64,000 bases of DNA. It comes from Strongylocentrotus droebachiensis (taxonomy: Eukaryota > Echinodermata > Echinoidea > Camarodonta > Strongylocentrotidae). Below the pieces are notes generated by a model. The model saw only the letters and a list, made by a program, of their open reading frames with translations, was not told the origin of the DNA and searched no databases. Made by a program: the position numbers and the translations under genes. Positions 12,201 through 27,200 of this stretch are shown here, piece after piece; positions within the stretch are counted from its first letter, which is position 1; every line of letters starts with the position of its first letter. The stretch is from positions 646,001-710,000 of the forward strand of contig JAVYIG010000117.1 of assembly GCA_035222895.1 (NCBI GenBank), given 5' to 3'.

Positions 12201-15200
12201 TAGTGAACCCTCCTAAGCTCTCAAACAATGAATTAATATGGACCAAAGTCCTTGCTCCACAATCCAGTACAGTAAAATTACGTTTACGGTGACAATAAGT
12301 CATAACAGCCAAAATATTTGTGGAATTGTAAATTATAACATGTTCGGAATTGCTAGGATTCTGCCTGTGATGAGAGTTGCATCTGACTCTGTCTGCTAAT
12401 ACAATGTGTACCTACAATTAGTGTATAAATATAAACCATCATGATAATATAAGGTTCATCTTTTCATCATTCCCCCCCCCCCCTTCCTGTGCCCACTCCC
12501 CTCCTCCCCACCCCCTTTTTTTTTGGGGGGGGGTACACATTACTAATAAACTTTGCCAGAGCCACAGGCAGTTAAAAATTATCCAAACTTTTATCAAGAT
12601 TGTAACAATTCTAATATCAGGAAACAAAGAAACACTTGTCTATTTTGGTTAAATTCTAGATGGAATAAAAAATCAGAGCTTTGTTTGATCATACATACAT
12701 ATGCATGTATTGTGATCACCAGCCACGAATATTGAGCCAACAAAAGCCTACAAAAGTTGCATTCTTTTCTTGTCCTGTAGAGCTAAAAGGGTCACACTGT
12801 TCTGTTTACCAAAAAGAATAATACATTTTTACTGCTCTGTTTGTCAGCCTCAAAACAGAATGGTAAAATATTTGATGCAAGATACAAGGCAATGCTTTGT
12901 GATGACTTGAAAGCAAATATGTGGGAACAAATGTTTTTCTTTCTATTCTGTATACTGGGTCAACATAAGGTCAGAATTGTATGGATTCACTGAATCATGA
13001 AATGAATGGACAACTATTAAACTATATCTGATTTGATGACTTTTGATTGACAAAAAAAAATGCCATTAATTTTCTTTTCCCCCTTTATTTGAGCGGTATA
13101 CAAATGTACCTTCAACTATTCGAAGGCATATATTTGTTCAATTGAGAGATCCTATTTTGTAGTATTTAGTAAAAAGAGGCTCTGGACCAGCGAAACTGAA
13201 TATATTTTGTATAAAAGATGCGCTATATAAATTTATTATTATTATTATTATTAACTACACCATGTATTTTGACCAACTACCATTTCCTAAAACTTCTAAT
13301 ATAACCATGACTACTTTTACTACCCCCCCCCCCCCCCCAAAAAAAAAAAAAAAAAAATAGTTTTTTTACCCCTCCTACTTGTACTGCTACTTTATTACCA
13401 TACTGTCATTACTACTGACAAGAAAACTACATATACAAATATATATGTATTAAAAATCAAAATAGGAAATTTGAAAAAATTAACTATTTGTGTCTAGAAA
13501 ATTATGTTATGTAGTGTTACAAATATCAGTCACAAACACACAAGAAAGGTGTAAAATCTGAAATATATATTGACTTGTTCCAGTCACAGGAAAAAATTTA
13601 AAATCTGAAAGAAATACTGTGTACTTTACCTGTTCCTTCACAGTTACATTCGAAGCCATTGACGAAATCTGTGCAGGTTCCACCATTGACGCACTGGTTA
13701 TCGACGCATTCATCGATGTTGGTTCCGCAGTTCTTGTCGGTGTATCCCGCTACGCAGGTGCACTCGTAGTCGTAAGGCAGGTCTGTGCAGGTGGCCCCGT
13801 TTTGACACAGGTCGCTGGCGCAGTCGGGTAGTTTGATTTCACAAACTATACCTGAATATATATTAAGGGATAAAAGAGATGAGTGTGGTTTTAGGACAAG
13901 CTTGTGCAGTCGGCCCAGTTTTCACATACATAAAAGTTGCTAGCTTGATCTCATAAATTCTACCTAGATAGGTATAGTGTAACAAATTAAAGTGATAAGG
14001 AGGGAGATGATAGGGCAGATTTGTGCAGCTAACCCAGTTTTCACAAAAGTTGCTGGCATAGTCTGAATTCACAAACTCTATCTTAAAATGTATGAAGTAC
14101 AGGAGGAGATAAAAGTGCTGAGCATGGTAGCTAGTCCCATTTTCACAAAAGTTGAAGTATCCTGATGCAGATGAGCAAGTGAACGTCAACTCCCAGTGAA
14201 CTAAAACCAACATTGTAATCACATCTAGTGTAAGTGTATGAGTAGGTGTTCTCAAACAAGCACAATGTCCACTGCTAGCAGAAGAAGGCTGTAACAGCTA
14301 CATGTGTGTATTGTCAATTGCAGTAACAGCCTTCTTGCAGACCACCTACAACAAGAATTCTTCCACGTACATGTACATGTCTGCGTACTTGTGAAACATG
14401 TTGATTACTCCTTATTAGCTCACTCGCCATTGCAACCCACCACATGAGCTGTAGAAGGACTTAACAGCCCTGTTTCATAAAACTGTTTTAAGCAAGATAC
14501 AATGACTGTTATGAGTTACTGAAATCCTTATACTTGATTGCCTACAAGCACATTTGTCTGAAATCTTTGGTAGTTGTTATCGATAAGAAGCTTTATGAAA
14601 CCGAGTCCAGGGCCGTTTCATTACCAACTGCCACAGATCTATGACAAATCTACTCATAGCCAATCAAACCTAAGCATTAAGTAGCTTATAACAATTATTG
14701 TATCTTGTTATCGACAACAAGTTTTATGAAACAAATCTCTGGTCTTTACTATCAAAGAGTCATTTCCAAAACTGCAATCACAACTCATCTAACAAGCAAA
14801 AGAATCCTTACACAATGTACATGTACAGTGTTACTACATTTTCATGGATGCGTTATTATGACACTCTTTAATTACTCGTAATGAGCTCACTTACCACTAT
14901 AACCCGGGGCACACGTGCAGGTAAAAGTCACCCTGTCGGACGTACAGTTACTTCCCTCTTGCTGGCAAGGGTTGCTGTCGCACCAGTCAATCTTGTTCTG
15001 GCAGTTTGTGTCGTTGAAACCGGTCGGGCAGGAACACTGGTACGTGAACGAGTTGTCGGCGGGGTCCAGGGTCTGGGAGCACGTGCCCTCGTTCTGGCAA
15101 GGGGGATTGATGCAGGGGCCTGCAAATTGGCAACGCGTACCTGCGTTTCAGGAAAAGACAGGGGGTGGAGGAGGGGAAAGTTTTAACTCATGGAACTATC

Positions 15201-18200
15201 GACACTTTTTCCCCTACAAAAAAAAGTACAGTGAAACCTTTATACAAAGACCATCAAAAGAAGACAAGAATATATGTTTTTATGGACAGGTGGTCTTAAT
15301 GTTCAGGTTCCTTTTAATGCTTTGATTTGATATGAATTTATTTATTTATTTATTTTTCTTTTGCAGTTTTACAAATATATAAAAAAACAAAATTTAACAA
15401 ATCATTGCATGTGTCAATGTAAATACACTTTCAAGGAAGATGAAAAAATGTGGCTTTAATAGAGGTGGTCTTTCTGTAGGTGGTTGCTACAGCAGGTACG
15501 ACTTCATCGAGCTTGTTTTATGAAATGTTGTATTATCATTATCACATCTGTTTTAAGCATCTAAACAACTTTTGATTAATGAGCAGACAAATTACTGTAC
15601 AGGACCAACAAAAATTGTAAAGCACTTTGATTCACTATTGTGTTTTTACATGTATAGGCAATTACCAAAGCCAAACTATATTTTTACAAATACCAGTGTT
15701 TTTTATCAACATAATCTGTTCTTTAATATGACAGTTTGGTGATACTATTTCTCTCTGGCAAATCTTGAATTTTAAGTTCTGTGGTTACTCTAATTTCACA
15801 TGCAAGGATCATTTCCATATCAATGTAACAAGTAGTGGTGAACTTTAAAACAAACATACAACAGACAGAAAACGCAGCACAACATACATTGTACAAATAC
15901 AAAAGTCACACAAACACTGGGACCATCAAATAAACATTTACAACAATGCAAACAGGGAAAAAACAATGTTCTCTCACTTTCAAGATAAAAAGTACAACAA
16001 CAACAAAAATAACACAACATATAACACACAAAAAAAACCTGTAGAATGAATGTATCATGTACATGTACAGTGTAATATGCTGGAACATGGGCATGTATAT
16101 AGCACATAATCACATATTTACACTGTACTTTAACTATCTTCATGTATCTAACATCAATGTGTATTAAAGTCTTCTGCCTGCTATAATAAAGGTCTCTGTA
16201 TAATATCTTACTATCAAATATGAACAACGGAAGATTTCAAAACAATCAGTATTCAAAACTCACCTACACAAACAGGACCATAAAACAATTAACAAAATAC
16301 GACACGACACAGCGTGAAACACAAACACAGCAAGTAGAATATAGATTCAGAGAGGGAGAGAGAGAGAGAGAGAGAGACAGACAGAGGGAGGGGTGAGAGA
16401 GCAAAAGAGTAAGTAAGAGAGAGAGATAGTGTGTGTGTGTGTGAGAGATAGAGAGAGTGAATGAGAGAGAGAGAGAGACTCAGAGAGAGAGAGACTCAGA
16501 GAGAGTGATAGAGCAAGAGAGTGAGTGAGTTAAAGAGAGAGAGACAGAGATACTTATAATACAGAGCCCACTCAGAATGACAAGAGTATCATGTTGAAGA
16601 GAAAACGAGGCGCTATCTGATTAAAGTTGTCCTTCAGTTGTTGAACAGCTGATCATATGACAATGGAAACTACAAATGTACATGTAGATGTTACTAGAAA
16701 TATATTGTATGTTTGGAGATTGGGGAAATTGATAGTATAAATATGATTGTTTTGTAGGATTGATTTTTGAGATAATGTAGTAGGTTCTTTCTGTTCATGT
16801 TATCACATTACCTACAAGAACTGAGTGACTCATAAATTAAAGTCTCTAGAAATGAGAGAATTCAGTAGTGAATGGGTTCATATGACAGTGTTTTGACTAG
16901 CTAGGATGTACATGTATATACACATGTGTGTGTGTCATGAAGTACATGTACATGTATGTAGAAATGCATAAGACAGTTACAATGTCTTTATGTATTTATC
17001 ATTCTTGTATCATCTGCACTGTACAGTAATACAAATTATATATTTTATTTTAAGGTAAAAATAAATAATAAAGATAATAATAATTTATTATTAATGATTA
17101 TAATGATAATAATATAAAAAATGAAATGAATAAATAAATAATTAATATATAAAAATATTTAAAAGTACCGGTATTTAAAAAAAAAACTTTAAAAAACAAG
17201 TCACTGAAAACTGTCACATCATTGTAGTCTAGTTTGCATAAGTTACCACACATTTCATAAATTTTAGTTACCGTACAGCATGGAACTAATAAAATAACAT
17301 TCAACAAGTATATGTACTGGTACTGTACATTTATAATTAATTCTTAATACTATGTTTTGTTTTTGCATTTGTTTATTTGTGTTTTCCTTATTTTCCTGGA
17401 TTCCATCAACTGTTTTATATTACATTGTACTTGTACAGGAGAAGTTGTGTCTGTTCAATTTAGTTGAATACATGCATGCTCATTTGTTGTGGAATGTTCA
17501 ATGCCAAAATAATTATTAAAAAAACAAAACTACAACTTATAGTACAGTGTAGAATATGAAGTAATGATGAAGTTGAGCAAGGTTGAGCAAGGTCGAGGTG
17601 AGATGCGAGTTCAAAATTATTTCTAGATTGTAATACTGTCATAGACTGTAAAAGAAATTTGTTCATTTTAGTTAAAAGAAGAGGAATTAGTTCACCACTA
17701 CCCATTAGTTCCTTTCAAGCAGGCTACAATTTTTCTAGCTGTTTATATGGTACATTTCAAACAACTACACATATACTAGAAAAGACTAAAATATATATTT
17801 CAGAACTAAATTTAACTGTAGTATTAAAGACATAAAAAGTTTTGACAAATAAAGATGCACTTTGAATCAAGAATTAAAAAAAAAGATATTAGTAGAATAC
17901 AATGATTCACACTCCATTCACATCAGACTTGTTTCATGTACGCTTGACAACAATTATTTGGTATATCTACATATATATTCATTCCAAATGAAAAGTTTGC
18001 ATTGTTCTAAAAAACTGAATCTGCACGCAGATCTTCAAAGAACGCATACGTCTAAAAATTGTACATGTATATACCCGATACCTAGATGTCAGCTTACAAC
18101 TTTCTTTTCCAGACAGCCAGATCCAAATTTTAAGGGGAAAAAAATTAAAAAACAGGCCAACTTTAACCCTCTTGGCTCACTTTAAGGTGTTCCACAGTAC

Positions 18201-21200
18201 TGTTTGTGTGCACCTTAGCTGCTTTAATCACATAGATGCTCACAATGTCTGGACTTCCTGGTACTGTGTGTCTATGATCAACGCAGATAAGGTGTGCACG
18301 TACATTACTTTGGAATGTCCTTACCGTAATTTACAAAATGTACATGGGCAAGAGACTTTGTTATAAATGAGCTACATTGTACACATAGCTTTGCTGATTT
18401 CATGTCTGCGTTCTCTACATGAAACAAATCTGAGTGGCAGTGACATTCACAACAGAATAAGATTCAACATTAAATTGTTTCTAGACTGTAACAAAAACAA
18501 AAGACAATACAAAGATGTGTCCGCTGCATGAGAGAAAGGTTGTATAGACCATGGAAAGTAAAAAGAGAATATCTAACAAGTCTGCTGAGAGCCAGAAGGG
18601 TGTTAGCTCCACTATTGTAGCATTTTGCAGAGTGTAACCATGGACCTACTACATGGTTACGGTAAACAAATTTAACGTCCTCCTGACTCTCGAACTAAAT
18701 TTTGCTAAAAGGTAATGATGTTGAGAGTATCATTTTATGAGAAAACAGGAAAATTTATTACTAAAGGTCTAGGGTAAAGTGAAACAATTTCCAAATATGA
18801 GTTTGCGGGCATTCGCATTATAGGCTAAAAATCTAATTATAGACCACAGGAATAAATCAACAAGTATAAAGTAATACACACGAATGGGACTTTTTTTTTT
18901 TTTTTGATTTTTTTTAAATTGCAAGTAAACATCTCTAGAAAGGAAGAAAGTTATATTTTTATACTTTCTCAAATATTTTTTTCAATATTTTATACAGATG
19001 AGTTAGGCATTCTTTTCACCTGATGTACATTTCCATTTCAAATATGCACAAACTCTGAAAGATATTTGTCAGAAGATGGATTTAGAATCATAAAGCCTTG
19101 GAGTAATATAACCTTTCAAAAAACTTGGTTCCCCTTTTTACAGTTAAGCTTAATGCATATGCATACTGCTCTAATCCCCTATAGATTATTTTAAAGCAGG
19201 TTACCATATATAAACAATTATTTGCAATCAGGCATGCTGTTTCAGCAGCATTAATGCTAAAAAGCATCACAAAGCTTTAAATAGAATTTAATTTATAACT
19301 TTATGATTTTTAAAAAACTTTCCCAGGTCCATACGCCCTTCTCCCAACCAGCCAACAAATGTGGAAAAGCCCAGAGAAGTTTCCAGGAGAAAGATAGTAC
19401 CTTCAGTAAACTCTATACAGATGCACCACCAGGAGCTTGTTCCCACGGCCACACTACAAAGCCCGCCGTTCTGGCAGACGACGGCCGAACAATCGGCCAC
19501 CTCGCACACGTCCCCTACATATCCCAGGGTGCAATTGCACAGGAAACTATCGGGGGACTCGACGGTGCACTGACCGTCGCGCTGGCAGGGATTGGGGCTG
19601 CACGGGGCAATTTCGCAGTTTCGACCAAAGACACCCTTGGGGCAAGTGCAGGTATAGTTGCCCTCTGTGTTGGAACAGTTGCCCTCATTTTGGCAAGGGT
19701 CAAAGGTCATGCACTCATCGACATCTACGTCACAATGCACGCCTGTGGAATGCGTTTGATGATTTGGTATCCATCATTAATGCACGTTTTTGTGCAAAGG
19801 GCCAGATAACATGAGAGGGCAGTATTCACGAATTTAATTTTGTATGAATTGAGTGAGAATCACAAATTTGATATATTTTGGAGGGGTAGGGGTAATATTC
19901 TCAAATAAATAGGGTAATTCCAAAGTTACAAATTAAGGTCCCATTTCAAATATAAATCAAGGGCAGCGAGATAAAGGGGAGAGGGGAGGAAGAATTTAAA
20001 AGGAAAAAAATATTCAAATATGCTTTATGCAATTCAATTGAATAGAATCAACGTTTGATTTTTGTTTAATGAAATATTTTCATTTTCGATCCAAATCCAT
20101 GCAAAAATTGAATGAAAACAACTGGGGTTAGTTTTTGACCAACAGGTCGGGGGGGGGGGGGCTCACATTTAAATGGGGCATGCCTTTCCTTCATGTACGT
20201 GTACACTTATGAGTGTGTTAGTGGTCTCGGAGTAGGGAACATTGCAGTGTTAGCTAAAAGCAAGGATTTATAGAACATGAGAGAGCAATGCGCAGTGCGT
20301 TGGCCTTAATATTTGGTTAGAAGGGTGTGATTGTTATGAATTTTAAAATGAAGAAAAAATGTGGAGAACCTTTTTTATTTAAATATCAGATTCACAGCAA
20401 AAACAATTTACTGTTGACTTTTCTGATTATAGTAATGTGTGATGATGACAATGATGATGATGATTTTTCATGATAATAATGATGATAATGATGTGATGGC
20501 AAAGATGACAGTGATAATGATGATAATAATGAATATATGCCGTCATCAATATAATGACACTGATATTGTTGATTATAGTCGATATGTCCTTGGAATAACT
20601 TCAGTGTTTGAAAGGAATAATATTAAATGGTTTAAATTGGTGAGAATATGAATGGCAAATAATGCGGTTCACACCTATTCACAAAAATATAAAATAATGA
20701 CTTAGAAGAATGTAAATATATCATTATAGAATTAGAAAAGAAGCAATGTTTTAAGGTTAAGGTGATGGATGTGATTTATTTTGTTATTTCGGCTCACTGA
20801 TTAGTAGATTGAGTATAAAGAAATTATCAAGTAGAGAGAGGAAAAGATAATTATCGAAGAAGCACAACAACAAAGACACAAACACAAAAAAACAAAAACA
20901 AACAATGATCTCTCATCAGCAGCATAATCAGTATATAACCTCCTATGCACAAAATGGAAAACATTCAAGACATTAACATGCATCCTTAATATGATAGCTA
21001 ATGTTTTAACAACCTCTCCGATAACAGAGAAATGGAAATTTATAAAGATTTCTGCACAAAGTTAAGTTGGAGCGGTGCTCGAGAAGGCATCCAGAATTTA
21101 CAAAATTAGTGTTTGTAGTTTCTCTTCAGATTTTCTTTTCAAACAGTCATTGATCTGTTTCTCCCAATTTTCTGCTATTATTTAAAACAAACTTAATATA

Positions 21201-24200
21201 AAGGTGGATTGTCACTTCAAACACAGCAATATCTCCTAAGTAATCGTTACGATGTCAAACACGACGTTGATTATTAAATAGAACGTGCAAAATTAGTCAA
21301 ATTAAGCATTCCGCTGGCGGCCACCTTCATGCAGTGAGAGTTTGTGTTAATTGGGTCATTACTTTTGCATGCATATTATCATTCTATGTGGATGCATCAT
21401 ATCATGCAAAAAATAAAAACTTCATGACAATTTCAGCACTTGTAATTAATGTTCCGAACTGTACGTTGGCAGTATTAAAGCCTGAATGTACATCAAACCA
21501 AAAATTTGTGTTTAGTTTATTAAATAGGGGTATGTACATTAAATTAATTAACAGCAAAAGAATTAAAGAAAATGTAAATCAGAATTTATCAGGATCATTG
21601 TAAAATAGAATATCCAATATATAAAGAAATTTTTAATACACACATAAAGTAATTGTGGATATTAAGTAGGCAGAACATTTTCTTTAAGTAATATTTCCTT
21701 TCAATTGACTTTTCGATTATAGAATAAACAAGTTAAACAATTTTAATCTATAGTTAATTGAATTGTATTCACAGATTAATGTATAAAACAATGATTTATA
21801 GCGTTTACACGTTTAACGTTACATCTATGCACTGAAGGTAAAATGTCACTAGTCTACGGCCTGCTATTTCAGACTCAAAATTAGTCAGAACCGAAACTTT
21901 GATAATATAAGTTTATCTCGAGTTCTCATAATGAAAAAATATTCACAAAGAATTCAATAGGATATATGATAATTGTTACAGATTATGAATTATATCCCAT
22001 TAAAAAATAGGACAGAAAAAAATTACAACACGCAAAAAAAGAAGGCATTTTAATGGTTGAGTTGTCATTCAATGTGTATTCCCATATATCAAAATTTATG
22101 TTAATCTTTTGAAATTCACATAATTTTCAGTGGGTCAGAGTGATTTTGATTTAATTTTGCTTGTCTGAACAACAAATTTACCCTCGGATAAACAATTCAG
22201 GATCTAAACAGTAACTCTAGACTTGCAATTTCCTTACAAGAACTGAAGATTATCTGGAGAAAACAAAATGTCATGCAGAGATATGGAATCTTTGACTTAC
22301 CTTCGTAATTGTCTGGACAGTTGCATGTGTAACTGTTAATTAGATCATTACACGTTCCAGCATAGCATGGGTTTGATAAGCATTCGTCGATATTAATATC
22401 ACAAGATTGACCGGTGTAGCCTAAATAATATGAAGGAGATAAAAATATGTAGGTGAAATAAACCAGAACATGTTGAGGGGGGTCAGTGACACAGAGACGT
22501 AACTCTATTTTGGCCATTTTGAGAAAAAGTGGTTTATGTGTATTGAACTGAGCACTTGTGCCTTAAGGAGTTAAGTCTATGTTTCACTAGCCATTGACTT
22601 CAATTTTGGGTGGAGTTCAGTCTTTGAGTTTCCTGGAAAGCCCACATTTTTCTGAACATTTTGATATCAAATACTCATTTTGGCAAAATATGGAGTTACG
22701 TCTTTGTGTCACCGAACCCTTGATGTGTAGTCATTCAATTAGAAATCTACTTTATTTAATAACAATAACATACTAGTAATTTGTTGTTGTATAGCACATA
22801 TCCCATTTGATATAACATCTTTATGTGCTTCAAGAGGACCTCCCCCAGCTGTAACCCTGGCAACCTTAGTGCGCAAAGCATTCAAGGGTAAATCTTATGT
22901 AGATGGTGTAGAAGATGTAGATAAGTGTCTCAGCAAGTATGTTTGTACCACGGCAGGGATTTGAACCCCGTACCTTGCCGTTCACAGTCTTGAAACTTAT
23001 CCACTAGACTTCAACATCACTTGTCATTTTTCACAAATTTTTCATGTACATGAAAGTTTCTTGTTTTGCAGTGCACTGTATTTCTGTGTATTTATGTGCT
23101 GTATGTACATTATGTATCTATCTATCGATCTTTGAGAAAGATAGGGAATGGAGAAAGTGAGAAAGAGCGAGAAAGAGAGAATGACAGAGAGAGGCTGAGA
23201 GAGGAACATTAAAACAAGTTTACCTGCTAAGCAATCACACATGAACTCATTCACACCATCCACGCATGGTGCTCCATTTAGACAAGGATCAGGTTGGCAA
23301 TCATCGATATTCGTTTCACAAAGGTCTCCGGTGAAGCCAGTTACACACTGACAATCATAGGTCAACGATGTTCTGTCCGAAACACACGTAGCTCCGTTCT
23401 GGCACGTGACGGAAGCGCAGTAATCGGTCTCATACGCGCAACGTGCACCCTCGTAGCCTGGGACGCAGGCACACGTGAAGCTATCAGAGCCAGCAGGAGG
23501 ATTGGTAACATCGGAACATGTCCCACCATTTAGGCATGGGTCGTTGTCGCACGTTGCAGATATCTGCAAGAAAAACAATGAAATTACATCTTATTTGTTT
23601 CTAAACCTGTAGCAGAAAACAGTGTCTCCAATATAAAACATACATGTAATTATCTCAAACTGGGTTTGGTACTGAAGAGACATGGAAAGCATTCATCCAA
23701 AATCTTTCCAAAATTTGCATCAATAAGTACATTTTTGTTAAGTGTATATTTCTGTTCACGGAATTGAGGTAGAGATTCATAGGAAGATAAAATAAAATTC
23801 CAGCAAAGTTAACTTCTCCTTAATTGTTATGATTTTATTTATTGTATCGAGGTAGAGATTCAAATTAAGAGCTGATCGATACACTGCCTGAACTTACATT
23901 AAATTCACACATTCTCCCTGTGAACTCTGCAGGACAGTCGCAAGTAAATTCTGCAGTGCCATCTGTGCATGTCCCTTCATTCTGGCAGGGATCCGAAGCA
24001 CACTCATCGATTTCCATGCTGCAGTTGGTGCCTTCATAACCAGGTGCACAGGAACAGTTGTATCCGTTCACCAAATCAAAACATGTTGAACCGGACTGAC
24101 ACGGATCAGGGTCACATTCGTCGATGTTCGTCTCGCAGTAGTCCCCGGTAAATCCTGGAAGACAGATGCAAGCAAAAGCGTTCCACTGATCGGTACAATT

Positions 24201-27200
24201 GCCGCCATTCTGACAAGGGGATGAAGCGCAAACGTCGCGACCGGCATCACCAATAGTGACATCGGTGATGGCTATGGCATAGAACTGTTCCTCGTTGGTC
24301 GCGTTGTAGACGGACTGGTTGAAGAACGGCAACAAGAAGGTCCCGATGCGCACATCCTCTAGATTCCCTTCGTAAGAAGTGTAGACGTCAAAGTAATCGT
24401 TGTTGGCGATGTCCGTGCCCCCAAGGTATACTATTCCACCGCTGCCATCATTGACCACGTCGCTCAGTCCACCCTGGAAGGTCATTTGTTCTGTGACATT
24501 GAAGTTATCAATGGCAACTGTAACCTCTGGAGATGCGAAGGTAATCGCTACGTCATGATAAACACCATCCGAGACGGAATAATCGGGCACGATTTCATAT
24601 ACGGTACCCAGACTGCGAGCTTGGGTACCAAAGAAGAACCTGATGGATAGTTTGGAATCCTGGATGTCTATGGTGATGAAGTACCCTAGGACATCGTTGG
24701 AGGAGTGCAGTATTAAGCCCACATCTCTACGTGTCTGTAGTCTGAAGGTAATGGTGCTGAGATCCCTGGTTGTGTTGAGGCTATTGTTGTACTTTATCAT
24801 GCTTCCAGAACCACTGAATGTAGCTGGCGTAAGACCTTTAAAAAGTGAGAAAAGACAATGAAGATTACTGAAATGCATGGAATACTTTCCTAGATGGTAT
24901 TAGGGATACATCTTTTTCTTCAACAGCTTAAAGTGTACCAATTACCTGTCAAAAATAATTTGTGTATACCGTAGCTAGAAATGTATATAAATCAACCTCA
25001 AAATTTTTACCTGGCATTCTATAGGTAAAGGGTTAGAGAGTATGAAGAAAATAAAAGATAACAATGAACCCCGTATATTGAGCTCGCACAGAACTTAAGT
25101 CGGACTTGTGTGTGAGCCCTATTCTATGCGAGAGCGTATGCATGCGTTATTAGACCAGTCTACTCAACAAGACGGTTTATTGTTCACTGAAAATGTATGT
25201 AAAGTGCAATATCTCCTTGTAGAAGTAATATTTGAAGCTCATATTTTGAACACAGAACAGTGACATGGAACCCCTTTCATAAAGAGGAGATTACATGTTT
25301 TAGTGATTGGTGCACTTCATATGTTCATATACATGTATCCATTATTTTTCTTTGTGTTTTTTAAACAACAGAACCTTATTTGTTTTTGTTTTTTTAATAT
25401 CTGACAAACTCTGTAGTTTCATTGTCATCTTGGATAATAAATTCTATCTCAGTATGAATAGGCAGCAGCAACTGAAGTACACTCATCTACTAAAGGGAAA
25501 GAACCAAAATGAAAATATTAAATTACAGTTAAAATATCATCAAAGGTCACAGTACTTACATTCATATCCTTCATCTCTGTCAAGACAGTATGCACCCCCT
25601 GGACATGGGTTTATGGAGCAGATGGTTTCCTCCGAGCAGTTCTTCCCTCCATAACCGTTGGGGCAATCACATTCAAAGTCATTCCAGGTGATGCTGCAGA
25701 TCCCTTCACTTTCGCAGGGTTCGGGATCACAAGTGTTGTCGCTGTTGCACATACTGATCACGTTGGAGTTGGTAGCAACAGGAATGGAGTCGATCTGAAA
25801 GTCTACAATGTCCAGGGGGAAGAACTCCAAGGAGTAGTTGTTGTGTTTGACATCCCAGAGACATCCCTTGAAGTACATGGAGCCAGAGACTGCTGCAGGT
25901 AGGCCACCAGCATTGAAATCAGCAACACCTCCTACAAAGATCTGGTCAAAAGAGGGCTCACTGCTGCCTGCAAGCATTTCCGTCTGAGGCAAGGATGAGT
26001 CCAGAGTGAGGGTCAGGTTGGTTGATTGTCGGCTGAACTCTAGAGAATGGTACCGCCCATCCGAGACAGAATCAGATACCCTGAGGCTTCCAGCGATACC
26101 GCCAAAGGACACGTCAGCAATGACAGAGCTGTTGTCTATCGCAAGTACGATGAAGTCCTGTCCTGAACCTGTGTAAAGGAGAAGTCCATCCTGTTCTCTA
26201 GTGCGGAATATGAGTCTGATGGTGTTCTCCGATTTGGAGAAGGGATATCCTGAGGTATCAAACATGGCATAGCTTGTAGTGTCCTCAAAGCTGAAAGTTC
26301 CCTGCACAAAGCCTAGGTTATAAAATAAAAAAACACCAAGATTATCACCTTCCATATTTTTATCTTCCATTCCAGTATAAAAACTAGCTACAGTACTTCT
26401 TGACATTTTCCCCAGACTTATTCTCCATATTACTTTCTAACATTACTAAAAAAAGGGGGGTCAAACAGACAGGGTAGGGTGTGCTAACATTCTTTTTGCA
26501 GAAAAGAAGACAAGTTTGGCTCATTATTTGTTTTATTCATCAAGGAAATTGTACACTGGTGACTTAATAAACATATCTTTAACTCAAGGATTGATTACAC
26601 AGGATGATTTGCAGGTCAGGGAAGGAACTAATATTTGTCTTTAACTCTGCAATACAGTCTGGATGAAAGCAAAGGAGAAAGAGTGATTCTACTTGTGACT
26701 TTTTCTTTATTAGTCAGTTGTAAAAACTAGAACATAACTGCAATCATAAAGGGATATTTATACATGTACGTACAACAAATCAAATGAGCCATTGGCAATT
26801 AAACCCACCATGGAATTTCAAAGAGTTCCATTCTAATAGATTGGTATCCCCAAAAGTGTCAATCTAACATTGATACACATTCTACAGGCTGAAATACTGT
26901 GGCCTTTCAGGGCAAATAACCAAACAGAATGAAACCTGGCAACTGCCAGTAGAAAATCTGTCCCTGTGTTCATATTTTGCCTCACAAACATAAAAAGGTC
27001 TAAATGTGTCTAGTTCCCAATAACTCAAAGTCATCCTAACCATGCTTCACCATTTATCTGATAGGCTTGTCCATTTACTAAGTTCATCATAATGTGGGAT
27101 ATGTACTCACTTGTTTCACAACTTGGACCAGTGTATCCAAGCCGACATTGGCAAGTATAAGTCCACCAGAGATCTGTGCATTCTCCTTGTCCATTGCAAG

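Larger units (their letters stand above)
7296..13629 (-). other. crumbs intron 13
   Basis: 6.3 kb. It holds GA tracts (7505-7598, 10560-10786), MITEs (7635-7814, 8707-9061, 9665-10022), a short two-copy tandem repeat near 10060-10190, a C/T run at 12473-12530, a LINE-type 3' tail with (ATT)n at 13190-13252 and a C-then-A run at 13323-13357. No coding segment recognised. Confidence 0.85.
13852..14894 (-). other. crumbs intron 12
   Basis: 1.04 kb. Its 3' part (nearest exon 13) holds three decayed copies of part of exon 13; its 5' part holds a MITE pair at 14467-14742. Confidence 0.85.
15141..19400 (-). other. crumbs intron 11
   Basis: 4.26 kb. It contains MITE copies at 15228-15506 and 18585-18691, a GA-rich tract at 16331-16555 and AT-rich simple sequence near 17080-17150. 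No coding segment recognised. Confidence 0.85.
22421..23223 (-). other. crumbs intron 9
   Basis: 803 bp. It holds a small inverted-repeat element (22476-22724) and a tRNA-derived SINE (22756-23024), followed by a GA-rich run near 23140-23210. Confidence 0.85.

Noticed and set aside
24836-25559. Microexon to complete the half EGF
   Set aside because: Candidate donors (near 24947 and 25009) have no acceptor and cysteine pattern at a sensible distance.
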